This document shows, one piece after another, positions 9,241-17,611 of a stretch of DNA of 64,000 nucleotides. The notes below the pieces were generated by a model, which searched no databases, was not told the DNA's origin, and worked only from the letters and a program-made list of their open reading frames with translations. The first letter of the stretch is position 1. Each line of letters begins with the position of its first letter. The position numbers and the translations under genes are program-made. This DNA is from Pedobacter sp. L105 (GTDB lineage: Bacteria; Bacteroidota; Bacteroidia; Sphingobacteriales; Sphingobacteriaceae), in contig NZ_LMUP01000008.1 in NCBI RefSeq assembly GCF_009765875.1, forward strand, positions 170,938 through 234,937, given 5' to 3'.

Positions 9241-10512
9241 TTATGCAGAGGCTGATGAAGGATCATAAATTTCCTGGTCAAGCAGTTTAATGTGTTTATC
9301 CAGATCGAATGCATTTTTAAAACGTGGATCTTTACCGCCATTGGCTACATTGGCCCAATTGCCCCAGTTACTCGCGGGAGAATAGTCAATTAATTTCTGC
9401 TCAAAATAAATTGCTCCGTCTATCCAGTTCAGTTTTGCTACGTGAACCAGGAAAGTAGCAACCAGCAAACGGCTTGCATGAGAAATAAAACCAGATTGAT
9501 TGAGTTCAGCCATATGCTGATCTACCAAACGATGTCCGGTATTTCCGTCTTTCCATTGTTTTAGCTGATGATCATAAGCCTCTGCGCTCAGCGAATGCTG
9601 AACATCGCTTATCATATCTGTAAAGAAATTGACATGATGTTTTTTAAACATGAATCTAAAATAATCCCGCCAGAGTAAACCCAGAATCAGATGGGTAAAA
9701 TTAGGATTTGTGCCAAATTTTCGCTCTGCATTCTTTACTGCCCAATATACTTTCCTCGGCGACAAACAACCTAAAGCAAGCCAGGGTGATAGTTTTGAAG
9801 AAAAAACATATTTATCAGCATTTGCTGCTCTGCTGTTATGTCTGGCATATATCTCTGCGCCTTCTTCAAATAATCCATTCAAATGCCTGATCCCTTCTTC
9901 TTCCCCACCAATCAGATCGGGTGAAATCAATGAAGAGTGGTCCGGAAATTCACCCCAGTCTTCAATATCGACCAGATTAATTGTCTCCGGGGATAAGAAA
10001 CAGCCTTTTACGATGGCATCGCGCTCTGTTTTCTTTTTAAACTGCGCAAAAACATCAGGAATATCTTTAATAGGAAAAGGAAGGTCCTCTTTATTGTATA
10101 AAGTATGACCGATAAAATGTTTCAGGTTGATCCTTAGTTTCCATAACAGATCTTCCACATTAGATGATACTGTTGTTTCTTTAGTTGCCACCTCTCTGTG
10201 GTGATAAACTTCAGAAATTTCATACTGCTCTACCAGGGCGGGCATACGATCTTCAGGACTGCCATTAATAATTAACAGATTTCCGCCAATGCGCTGAAGG
10301 GAATTACGTAACGCAGCCACACTTTGTATTAAGAACTGAACGCTATTATTTTCTGCGTTTATTTTTCCCTCTTCCGTATACTCAAAATGGCTGGGATCAA
10401 AAAAATAAACAGGCAGGATACTGTCCGACTTAGCGATCGCCTCTACCAACATCTCATTGTCGTGTAAACGAAGATCATTTCTGAACCAGACTAGTATTTT
10501 CTTCGATTTCAT
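9241..10512 (-). CDS. DASH-family cryptochrome/photolyase
   Basis: A 423-residue FAD flavoprotein of the photolyase superfamily. DASH cryptochromes repair cyclobutane dimers in single-stranded or looped DNA and may act as blue-light sensors. The N-terminal alpha/beta antenna domain begins KKILVWFRNDLRLHDNEMLVEA. The DASH-specific stretch DLPFPIKDIPDVFAQFKKKTE is at about 140-160. The FAD-binding helical domain contains SPWLALGCLSPRKVYW, LLWRDYFRFMFKK and a C-terminal SNWGNWANVANGGKDPRF followed by a short tail. The gene is divergent from the epimerase-photolyase operon and has a good TTG-N17-TATTTTTG promoter. The regulator gene lies 91 bp downstream on the same strand, so the two may share transcripts. 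Confidence 0.92.
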   Translation of the reverse strand: MKSKKILVWFRNDLRLHDNEMLVEAIAKSDSILPVYFFDPSHFEYTEEGKINAENNSVQFLIQSVAALRNSLQRIGGNLLIINGSPEDRMPALVEQYEISEVYHHREVATKETTVSSNVEDLLWKLRINLKHFIGHTLYNKEDLPFPIKDIPDVFAQFKKKTERDAIVKGCFLSPETINLVDIEDWGEFPDHSSLISPDLIGGEEEGIRHLNGLFEEGAEIYARHNSRAANADKYVFSSKLSPWLALGCLSPRKVYWAVKNAERKFGTNPNFTHLILGLLWRDYFRFMFKKHHVNFFTDMISDVQHSLSAEAYDHQLKQWKDGNTGHRLVDQHMAELNQSGFISHASRLLVATFLVHVAKLNWIDGAIYFEQKLIDYSPASNWGNWANVANGGKDPRFKNAFDLDKHIKLLDQEIYDPSSASA

Positions 10513-10543
10513 TCAATTAAAACTAAATTATTCAGATAAACAT

Positions 10544-10571
10544 CAAAAATATAGCATTTTTTTACCAACAA
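10544..10571 (-). promoter_or_regulatory. Promoter of the DASH cryptochrome gene
   Basis: TTG (10569-10571) and TATTTTTG (10544-10551), both read on the minus strand, are separated by 17 nt. This fits the Bacteroidota consensus TTG-N17-23-TAnnTTTG. Transcription would start near 10538-10540, giving a leader of about 26 nt. Confidence 0.6.
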
Positions 10572-10583
10572 CTAATCAACAAA
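10566..10583 (-). promoter_or_regulatory. Candidate CarH/LitR operator overlapping the -33 element of the cryptochrome promoter
   Basis: The minus strand reads TTTGTTGATTAGTTGTTG: two TTGTT boxes 11 bp apart, closely similar to the element in front of the MerR-B12 gene at 9160-9177. The second box contains the -33 TTG, so binding would exclude RNA polymerase. Confidence 0.42.
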
Positions 10584-10665
10584 GCAATATTTACATAACC
10601 GAAACAAATGTTTATCCAAAAAAGGATATTAAAACTAAAATAGGTTATTTAGGGTTTATGAATAA

Positions 10666-11574
10666 ATGAACCAGCATATTTTAATCACAGGTGCCACAGG
10701 CATGTTAGGCAAAGAATTAATTCAGGCCCTTTTAAAACAAGGCGATCGGGTTTCTATTCTCTCCAGAAAACACGAACAGATCAATCAGGTAAATGTTTTC
10801 TTATGGGACGTTTATAAACAGGAAATTGATATTAACTGTCTGAATGGGGTAGATTCCATTATACATCTTGCCGGTGAAAGCATCGCCAGTGAAAAATGGT
10901 CAGAAAAGCGAAAAAAGGAAATTATCGATAGCAGGGTTTTATCAGCCGGGTTATTGTTCAAAACTCTAGCCGGGCATAAAAACCAGGTGAAGCATTTTAT
11001 CTCTGCTGCTGCAGTAGGTATTTATGGGAACCGCGGGGATGAAATACTAACAGAAGAAAGTCCTGTCGGGAAAGATTTCCTTGCTGACTGCTGTGTAGCC
11101 TGGGAAAAAGCGGTAAATCAGGGCGAAATGCTGGGATTAAGGGTAGTAAAATTAAGAACCGGTGTGGTGCTCAGCAAAAATGATGGTGCGCTACCCCAAA
11201 TGGCAAAACCGATACAGTTATTGGTAGGTGCGCCACTCGGAACAGGAAAACAATGGGTACCCTGGGTTCATTATAGAGATATGACTCAGATTTATCTTCA
11301 GGCATTGGCAGATCAGCATATGAGCGGCGTATATAATGCCTGCGCACCATTTCCTGTAACCAATAAAACAATCACAAAAGCCATAGCAAAGCAGTTGCAC
11401 CGGCCCGTATGGCCTTTTAGCATACCAGAAAAAGTCATGAAACTAATTCTCGGAGAAATGAGCGTCATTGTATTGAATAGTACCAATACCTCCGCACAAA
11501 AATTGCTCGATACCGGATTTATTTTTAAATATATTTATGTTGAAGATGCTTTAGCAGATATTTACAGCGTATGA
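10666..11574 (+). CDS. TIGR01777-family SDR epimerase/NAD-dependent sugar-epimerase-like protein
   Basis: A 302-residue extended short-chain dehydrogenase of the YfcH/TIGR01777 type. The N-terminal Rossmann fold has the nucleotide motif ITGATGMLG at residues 6-14. SIIHLAGESIASEKW and SAAAVGIYGNRGDEILTEES match the family core, including the active-site Tyr in the VGIYG segment. The C-terminal DUF1731-like helical domain includes PFSIPEKVMKLILGEMS. The precise reaction is not known for this family. The ATG was chosen because it follows an upstream short-frame stop and opens directly on the Rossmann strand. The stop overlaps the photolyase start by 4 bp (ATGA), so the two proteins are translationally coupled, which places this enzyme in the light/DNA-repair locus. 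Confidence 0.88.
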   Translation: MNQHILITGATGMLGKELIQALLKQGDRVSILSRKHEQINQVNVFLWDVYKQEIDINCLNGVDSIIHLAGESIASEKWSEKRKKEIIDSRVLSAGLLFKTLAGHKNQVKHFISAAAVGIYGNRGDEILTEESPVGKDFLADCCVAWEKAVNQGEMLGLRVVKLRTGVVLSKNDGALPQMAKPIQLLVGAPLGTGKQWVPWVHYRDMTQIYLQALADQHMSGVYNACAPFPVTNKTITKAIAKQLHRPVWPFSIPEKVMKLILGEMSVIVLNSTNTSAQKLLDTGFIFKYIYVEDALADIYSV

Positions 11575-12875
11575 AAAAAAACATCAACATTTGCTGGTTA
11601 CGAAGGGATTTGAGATTAAACGATCACGCTGCACTGTATCACGCCTTAAAAGGGGAATTGCCTGTTCTGCTGCTTTTTATATTCGACCGGAAAATCCTGG
11701 ACGATCTGAATGACAAAAAAGATGCAAGGGTTACCTTTATCTACCAGCAGCTGCAGCAAATGGAGAAAGAACTGCAGCAAAAAGGTTCTTCCCTGCTCAT
11801 CAAATATGGTACCCCTGAGGAAGTATGGCCAGAGATTATTGAAACTTATGCGGTAAAGGAAGTCTATACAAACCACGATTATGAGCCATATGCCCTGGAA
11901 CGGGATGATTCCTTATCAGAATTTCTGCGTACTGAAACCATTTCTTTCAAAACCTATAAAGACCAGGTGATCTTCGAAAAAGATGAAATCACTAAGGCTG
12001 ATGGAAAACCATATACCGTTTTTACGCCCTATTTCCGCCAGTGGCATAAAAAACTGAACGACTTCTACCTCAAAGCCTATCCTGTAGAAAAATATCTTAG
12101 TAACTTATTTCAAACCAAACCTTTTGCCTTCCCTAAATTATCATCATTAGGATTTGAAAAATCAGATCAGAACTTCCCTTCAGCAAATTTTGAGCGTAAA
12201 CTGGCAGCTTACGAAGAAAGAAGGGACTTCCCTTTTGATGACGCGACCACACACATAGGATTGCACTTTAGATTTGGCACAGTAAGTATCCGCGAGGCTG
12301 CAGCAAAAGCCATTTCAGCAAAAGCGGATAAATGGCTCTCAGAATTGGCCTGGAGGGATTTTTATATGATGATTTTATCTCATTTCCCTCAGATCACCAC
12401 ACAATCATTTAAACCCGCCTACGATAATATCCGATGGATCAATAATGAAAAAGATTTTGAAGCCTGGAAAAATGGCAAAACCGGCTATCCTATTGTCGAT
12501 GCAGGGATGAACCAGCTAAACCAGACAGGCTATATGCACAACCGCGTAAGGATGATTGTAGGTAGCTTCTTAACCAAACACCTGCTAATTGACTGGCGAT
12601 GGGGCGAAGCTTATTTTGCGGAAAAATTACTGGATTATGAAATGGCCAGTAATGTAGGCGGCTGGCAGTGGGCATGTGGATGCGGTAATGATGCGGCCCC
12701 CTACTTCAGGGTATTTAACCCTGAACTTCAGGCTAAGAAGTTTGACCCCGAAAATAAATACATCTACAAATGGGCGCCAGAATATAAACACCCACAGCAT
12801 ACTCAACCAATCGTAGAGCATACTTTCGCCAGGGATAGAATCCTCAAGGTATTTAAAGAAGCACTAAACAGTTAA
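11571..12875 (+). CDS. phrB: Deoxyribodipyrimidine photolyase (class I, CPD type)
   Basis: A 434-residue light-driven DNA repair enzyme that splits cyclobutane pyrimidine dimers using FADH-. The N-terminal antenna domain starts INICWLRRDLRLNDHAALYHAL. The C-terminal FAD domain has ELAWRDFYMMILSHFP, GYPIVDAGMNQLNQTGYMHNR, LLIDWRWGEAYFAEKLLDYE and GGWQWACGCGNDAAPYFRVFNP, the hallmark block of class I photolyases. It is the second gene of an operon with the epimerase and lies beside a DASH cryptochrome and the B12/MerR regulator, which suggests light-induced expression. A bidirectional terminator follows. Confidence 0.95.
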   Translation: MKKNINICWLRRDLRLNDHAALYHALKGELPVLLLFIFDRKILDDLNDKKDARVTFIYQQLQQMEKELQQKGSSLLIKYGTPEEVWPEIIETYAVKEVYTNHDYEPYALERDDSLSEFLRTETISFKTYKDQVIFEKDEITKADGKPYTVFTPYFRQWHKKLNDFYLKAYPVEKYLSNLFQTKPFAFPKLSSLGFEKSDQNFPSANFERKLAAYEERRDFPFDDATTHIGLHFRFGTVSIREAAAKAISAKADKWLSELAWRDFYMMILSHFPQITTQSFKPAYDNIRWINNEKDFEAWKNGKTGYPIVDAGMNQLNQTGYMHNRVRMIVGSFLTKHLLIDWRWGEAYFAEKLLDYEMASNVGGWQWACGCGNDAAPYFRVFNPELQAKKFDPENKYIYKWAPEYKHPQHTQPIVEHTFARDRILKVFKEALNS

Positions 12876-12960
12876 CAAGTAAATACAAATTTCCTTTATT
12901 TACCTGACTAACTGACAGATCTTCTCTATTCAAACCAGAGAAACTGTGATTAAAACAAAA

Positions 12961-12991
12961 AGCATATCCAAAGATAATTGGATATGCTTTT
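12961..12991. terminator. Bidirectional Rho-independent terminator between convergent genes
   Basis: The stem AGCATATCCA / TGGATATGCT with an 8-nt loop is flanked by A-run and T-run, so it can serve both the photolyase gene and the convergent FKBP operon. Confidence 0.8.
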
Positions 12992-13026
12992 AACAGGGAG
13001 AAATCCCTTTCTTTAACATGCCTGAC

Positions 13027-13935
13027 TTATTGTAAAACGCTCACAATAGTAAAGTTGTAATCTATGATCTCATTCGGATTGATAAGCCCGCTGGTAGTTG
13101 TTCCATAACCAAGACCAGAAGGAAGAATCATACGAATAACACCATCCCTTTGAACCTTACCAGGAAGAACATCCGTCCAACCCTTCAGGCCACCTGAACC
13201 AAGTGTAAAAGAAGTATTACCTGTAGTATCACTATCTACAACAAGTCCATCTCTTGTCATCCCAGTATATTTGACATAAATCGTTGAATTATCCGTAATC
13301 GGATAAGTGCCGCTTCCGGGTTTAGCCACGTTATAATAAACTCCCGAAGGATCTTTTGTCATCGTTAAACCTTTAGCAGCAACATATTCACGTATGAGCC
13401 TATCATCCAACAAAGCCTGATTAGTTTCAGGATATACTGTAATTGTTAAATCTATATTTTCATTTCCAGGAATACTTCCTACTCCATTTTTACCAAAAGC
13501 CTGATAAGAAGGAACTAGTATCCTGGCAACCCCGCCCGGTTTCAATTTGTTCATCACATCCCTTACTGCTAATATAGGATAAGAAACACTCTGATAAGCA
13601 ATATTGTAGGTATAGCCAACAAAAGAATTATAATTACCATTCGGACGATTGTCCAGGTAAAGCGTTCCATTGTCCAAGCCCTTAATGCTGTAATTGTACA
13701 GCACAGAATCTGAATTCACAAAAGTTTTCCCCGTTCCCGGAGAAACGATCTGGTAATAATAACCGGTTTTAGCAGAATCTTCCACCATGCTGGTCAAATT
13801 ATTTTGTTTAATATAGGTCGAGATTTTTGTGGAATCTACACTATTAATTCCTTCATACGACTTCGTACATGAACTCGTGAAAAAGGCAGTGATGCCGATT
13901 AGGGCAAGGGCAAATCCTGATAACTTTTTAAGCAT
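13027..13935 (-). CDS. FKBP-type peptidyl-prolyl isomerase lipoprotein, two tandem FKBP-like domains
   Basis: A 302-residue predicted lipoprotein (signal peptide, lipobox TSSC near residue 23). It carries two FKBP-like domains, roughly residues 60-170 and 185-302. The first has SDSVLYNYSIKGLDNGTLYLDNR and LKPGGVARILVPSYQAFGKNGVGSIPGNENIDLTI. The second has STIYVKYTGMTRDGLVVDSD, GLKGWTDVLPGKVQRDGVIRMILPSGLGYG and IPNEIIDYNFTI-like sequence (NPNEIIDYNFTI). It would fold proteins in the periplasm or at the outer membrane. The first domain is more divergent and may be non-catalytic. It starts 2 bp after the stop of the upstream FKBP gene, so the pair form an operon. Confidence 0.88.
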   Translation of the reverse strand: MLKKLSGFALALIGITAFFTSSCTKSYEGINSVDSTKISTYIKQNNLTSMVEDSAKTGYYYQIVSPGTGKTFVNSDSVLYNYSIKGLDNGTLYLDNRPNGNYNSFVGYTYNIAYQSVSYPILAVRDVMNKLKPGGVARILVPSYQAFGKNGVGSIPGNENIDLTITVYPETNQALLDDRLIREYVAAKGLTMTKDPSGVYYNVAKPGSGTYPITDNSTIYVKYTGMTRDGLVVDSDTTGNTSFTLGSGGLKGWTDVLPGKVQRDGVIRMILPSGLGYGTTTSGLINPNEIIDYNFTIVSVLQ

Positions 13936-13937
13936 TA

Positions 13938-14465
13938 TTAATTTGTTGGTTTTTTTATTGGTTTGAATTGTGTAGAATCTATGGCAGAGATCAACCTGAT
14001 ATCAAAATCTAAAATAGAATTAGGAATTAATAAAGAATCAATCTGCCTGTTCTGGTAAGCCAGTGGTGAGGGTACAATTAAACGGATGCGACCGCCGGCT
14101 CTGATCAAAGGAATACCTAATTCCCATCCTTGAATAGCATCTTTGAGCTGAAATAAGGTAGTATCTACATTGCTGATAGTGGAATCTAAAAATCTCTGGT
14201 TCAACAGCAATCTTTCCACATAATGTATCCTGAGAGAGTCGCTCAATGCAATTATTTTAGTACCTGTATCATTCTGATTTATAATCTGATAATATAAGCC
14301 CTGAGCAGTTTTAGTGAAAGTAAGGTTATTATCTTTTAAATATTTCGCAATAATATCATCGTCAATTTTCAGTTGCGTTGCCTTGTCGTAAACCGGTGTT
14401 TTTTCACAGGCGACAAAAAAACAGACAACCAAAATAAACAATAATAGAATTTTGCTATTTGACAT
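13938..14465 (-). CDS. FKBP-type peptidyl-prolyl isomerase-like lipoprotein, single domain
   Basis: I place the start at the ATG at 14465 (175 aa, MSNSKILLLFILVVCFFVACEK), which opens directly on a lipoprotein signal peptide with lipobox FVAC; an in-frame start at 14522 would put 19 odd residues in front of it. The mature part has an N-terminal helical segment like its neighbour (DDDIIAKYLKDNNLTFTKTAQGLYYQI) and an FKBP-like domain with LIRAGGRIRLIVPSPLAYQNRQ and IPNSILDFDIRLI. The GYG-type catalytic region is reduced, so activity is uncertain. The similarity of layout to the next gene suggests tandem duplication. Confidence 0.82.
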   Translation of the reverse strand: MSNSKILLLFILVVCFFVACEKTPVYDKATQLKIDDDIIAKYLKDNNLTFTKTAQGLYYQIINQNDTGTKIIALSDSLRIHYVERLLLNQRFLDSTISNVDTTLFQLKDAIQGWELGIPLIRAGGRIRLIVPSPLAYQNRQIDSLLIPNSILDFDIRLISAIDSTQFKPIKKPTN

Positions 14466-14576
14466 ATTGCACAAAAATAGTCTTTTATTGGCTATGGCAC
14501 AATATTTAACCAATTTTAACAAATTCGACCAGCGCTGTCAGGTAAATAACAGCACTGGTTGAAAATAAAACCGCTA

Positions 14577-16367
14577 TTAGAAGCAATATTTATTGGCTGC
14601 GATCAGCTGCTGTGCTACTTTCTGACGCGCATCTTTTACATTAAAAGCGTCCATTTTTGTAAAACGCTTCAATCCTACCAGCATCATGCGTTGCTCATCT
14701 CCTTCTGCGAAAGCCCATAACGCTTCTTTACCTGCTTTTTGAAGAGCATCAACAGCCTCCACAAAATAGATCTTCATCATATTCAGCTGGCCTTCACAAG
14801 CCCCGGCACCTTTAATACTCACCAGCTTTTCCGTTCTTAACAAAACAGACTCTGCGACATATACATAACTGGCCATATCTGCAATGTTCATCAGGATCTC
14901 CTGCTCTTTAGATAAGCTCATCATTAGCTTCTGTACCGCAGCCCCGGCAACCATCAGCGTGGCTTTTTTCAGGTTTTGAATAATCTTCTTTTCCGCGGCA
15001 AATAAAGTATCGTCTTCTTCACCAAAATCAGGAATAGACATCAATTCTGCAGCTACGGCAGTAGCAGGTGTCATCAGGTCCAGCTCACCCTTCATTGCCC
15101 TTTTTAACATCATATCAACAGTTAACAGCCTGTTGATTTCATTTGTTCCTTCAAATATTCTATTGATCCTGGCATCCCGGTAAGCCCTGTCCATAGGGGC
15201 ATCGGCAGAAAAGCCCATCCCTCCATAGATTTGAACACCCTCGTCAACCACGTAATCCAATACTTCTGAACCCCATACCTTAAGTATAGCGCACTCTACG
15301 GCAAATTGTTCTGTAGACTTTAGTTTGGCTTTACTCTGATCCATTCCACCTGCAACCAGCGCATCGTAAGCATCATCAATATTTTGCCCCGCACGGTAAT
15401 TTGCTGATTCTACAGCATATACTTTTGTGGCCATTTCTGCCAATTTATAACGTATAGCACCATATTTTGAAATCGGACGCTCAAACTGGATCCGCTCATT
15501 GGAATAATTAACGGCAGTATTGATTACACTTCTTGAAGCGCCAATAGCAGCTGCAGCCAGTTTAATCCTTCCGATATTTAAAATATTCACCGCAATTTTA
15601 AACCCGTTTTCCCGCTCCGAAAGCATATTTTCTACCGGTACCGGGCAATCGTTGAAAAACACTTGGCGCGTGGAAGAACCTTTAATTCCCATTTTATGTT
15701 CTTCAGGATTCATTGATATCCCCCCAAAATCACGCTCTACGATAAATGCGGTCAGGTTTTTATCGTCATCAATTTTAGCAAACACAATAAAAATATCTGC
15801 AAAACCACCATTGGTAATCCACATCTTTTGTCCGGTAATCACATAGTGTTTACCGTCTTCTGATAATTTAGCCTTAGTTTTGCCCGAGTTCGCATCTGAC
15901 CCTGAATTAGGCTCAGTCAAACAATAAGAAGCCTTCCATTCTCCTGTTCCCAGTTTAGGCACATATTTTTCTTTTTGTGCTTCACTACCATAATACAAGA
16001 TAGGTAAAGTTCCAATGCCGGTATGTGCAGAAAGTGCTACGGCAAAAGAATGACCGGCACCAATAACATCGGCAACCAGCATAGAAGTATTAAAATTCTT
16101 GCCAAAGCCACCATAGGCTTCAGGGATGGAAACCCCAAGGATACCCAGTTCTCCTGCTTTAGTGAGCAATGAAGGCATTAACCCTTCTTCCAGTTTATCT
16201 ATACGATCCAGATTTGGATACACCTCCGAAGCCAGGAAATCCCGGCAGGTCTGTGCAATCATCTGTTGTTCTTCGTCAAATTCTTCAGGAATAAATACAT
16301 CCTGAAAAGCGGTTTCCTTAATCAGGAACTCTCCACCCTTTACTGTTGTTTTGTCTGTAGTTTCCAT
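14577..16367 (-). CDS. fadE: Acyl-CoA dehydrogenase with C-terminal extension
   Basis: A 596-residue FAD enzyme for the first oxidation of beta-oxidation, forming trans-2-enoyl-CoA. Residues 30-410 are the classical ACAD fold: CLTEPNSGSDA (150-159) and WITNGG (183-188) in the FAD/substrate-binding middle domain, RFERPISKYGAIRYKLAEMAT-like sequence at 292-314, and the catalytic base E406 in RIFEGTNEINR. The C-terminal 185 residues extend beyond short-chain members and resemble VLCAD-like or FadE-like enzymes acting on long chains. It is the last gene of marR-fadN-fadA-fadE, 12 bp after fadA. The fadE symbol is by role, in analogy with the Bacillus fadNAE operon. Confidence 0.92.
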   Translation of the reverse strand: METTDKTTVKGGEFLIKETAFQDVFIPEEFDEEQQMIAQTCRDFLASEVYPNLDRIDKLEEGLMPSLLTKAGELGILGVSIPEAYGGFGKNFNTSMLVADVIGAGHSFAVALSAHTGIGTLPILYYGSEAQKEKYVPKLGTGEWKASYCLTEPNSGSDANSGKTKAKLSEDGKHYVITGQKMWITNGGFADIFIVFAKIDDDKNLTAFIVERDFGGISMNPEEHKMGIKGSSTRQVFFNDCPVPVENMLSERENGFKIAVNILNIGRIKLAAAAIGASRSVINTAVNYSNERIQFERPISKYGAIRYKLAEMATKVYAVESANYRAGQNIDDAYDALVAGGMDQSKAKLKSTEQFAVECAILKVWGSEVLDYVVDEGVQIYGGMGFSADAPMDRAYRDARINRIFEGTNEINRLLTVDMMLKRAMKGELDLMTPATAVAAELMSIPDFGEEDDTLFAAEKKIIQNLKKATLMVAGAAVQKLMMSLSKEQEILMNIADMASYVYVAESVLLRTEKLVSIKGAGACEGQLNMMKIYFVEAVDALQKAGKEALWAFAEGDEQRMMLVGLKRFTKMDAFNVKDARQKVAQQLIAANKYCF

Positions 16368-16379
16368 ATTTTTAGCAGA

Positions 16380-17558
16380 TTAAAGCATTTCAAAAATTCC
16401 GGCAGCACCCTGCCCGCTTCCAACACACATAGTGACCATTCCATATTTGCCCTGGCGGCGTTTGAGCTCATTGAACAGCTGCACAGAAAGTTTTGCTCCT
16501 GTACATCCAAGCGGGTGGCCCAATGAAATAGCACCTCCATTCACGTTCAGTTTTTCCGTATCGAGCCCAAGTGTTCTGATCACTGCCAGTGACTGTGATG
16601 CAAAAGCCTCATTTAATTCAATCAGGTCTAACTGTTCCAGCTTCAGACCAGCTCTTTTCAGAGCCAGCGGGATCGCATTAATCGGTCCGATACCCATAAT
16701 CCTTGGCGGTACGCCAACCAATCCATATCCCACAAGCCTGGCAATCGGGTCTACACCCAATTCCTTTAATTTACTTTCAGATACCACCAATACAAAAGCT
16801 GCCCCATCCGAGGTCTGGGAAGAATTTCCGGCAGTGACACAGCCATCAGCCGCAAAAACAGGCTTTAGCTTAGCCAGTTTATCCAGTGTAGTATCCGCAC
16901 GCGGCCCTTCATCTGTATCTACTACATAAGTTCGCGTTTTCTTTTTCATCTGGCCGTCCAGGTAATTCTCTGTCACGGTTATCGGAGCAACACCTGCCTT
17001 AAGATGGCCATTCTTTATTGCCTCAATAGCTTTCATATGGGAATTAAAAGCAAACTCATCCTGGTCTTCCCGGCTGATCTTGTATTCCCTGGCTACAGCT
17101 TCGCCGGTAAGTCCCATTCCCCAGTACCAGTCCGGGTTCTTCCGGGCTACTTCGGCATTGGGCACTACTTTCCAGCCGCCAAAAGGCATGCCCGACATCA
17201 CCTCTACTCCTCCGGCAATGATACAGTCGGCCATTCCGCTCCTGATCTTAGCCACCGCAGTAGCTATGGTATCCAGGCCTGAGGCACAATACCTGTTCAC
17301 TGTTACGCCCGGTACTTTATCTGTATCCAGTCCCATCAGGGAAACCATACGTCCTATATTTAATCCCTGCTCCGCTTCCGGCGTAGCATTGCCTACAATC
17401 ACATCATCTATTTGTTCTTTATCCAGATTGGGAACCGAGGCTACCAATTGTCTGATCACTTCAGCAGCCAGGTCATCAGCCCTGGTAAAACGAAATACCC
17501 CGCGCGGTGCTTTGCCTACTGCGGTACGTAATCCTGCTATGATATATGCTTCCTGCAT
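16380..17558 (-). CDS. fadA: Acetyl-CoA C-acyltransferase (3-ketoacyl-CoA thiolase)
   Basis: A 392-residue thiolase that cleaves 3-ketoacyl-CoA with CoA, the last step of beta-oxidation. The nucleophile is C91 in NRYCASGLDT, and the second catalytic pair is H348 in GHPLGCTGAK and C378 in CVGSGQGAAGIFE. GGVEVMSGMPFGGWK and NEAFASQSLAV are also family signatures. It lies 53 bp after fadN and 12 bp before fadE, all on the minus strand, so a thiolytic role in fatty-acid degradation fits better than acetoacetyl-CoA synthesis. Confidence 0.95.
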   Translation of the reverse strand: MQEAYIIAGLRTAVGKAPRGVFRFTRADDLAAEVIRQLVASVPNLDKEQIDDVIVGNATPEAEQGLNIGRMVSLMGLDTDKVPGVTVNRYCASGLDTIATAVAKIRSGMADCIIAGGVEVMSGMPFGGWKVVPNAEVARKNPDWYWGMGLTGEAVAREYKISREDQDEFAFNSHMKAIEAIKNGHLKAGVAPITVTENYLDGQMKKKTRTYVVDTDEGPRADTTLDKLAKLKPVFAADGCVTAGNSSQTSDGAAFVLVVSESKLKELGVDPIARLVGYGLVGVPPRIMGIGPINAIPLALKRAGLKLEQLDLIELNEAFASQSLAVIRTLGLDTEKLNVNGGAISLGHPLGCTGAKLSVQLFNELKRRQGKYGMVTMCVGSGQGAAGIFEML

Positions 17559-17611
17559 GTTAATTCTATTTTAAGCCTGTTGATTTTATATTTGAATTTA
17601 AATCCTGCCGG

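Noticed and set aside
14466..14522. Longer N-terminus for the single-domain FKBP lipoprotein
   Set aside because: It would bury the lipoprotein signal peptide 19 residues inside. The ATG at 14465 gives a normal signal.
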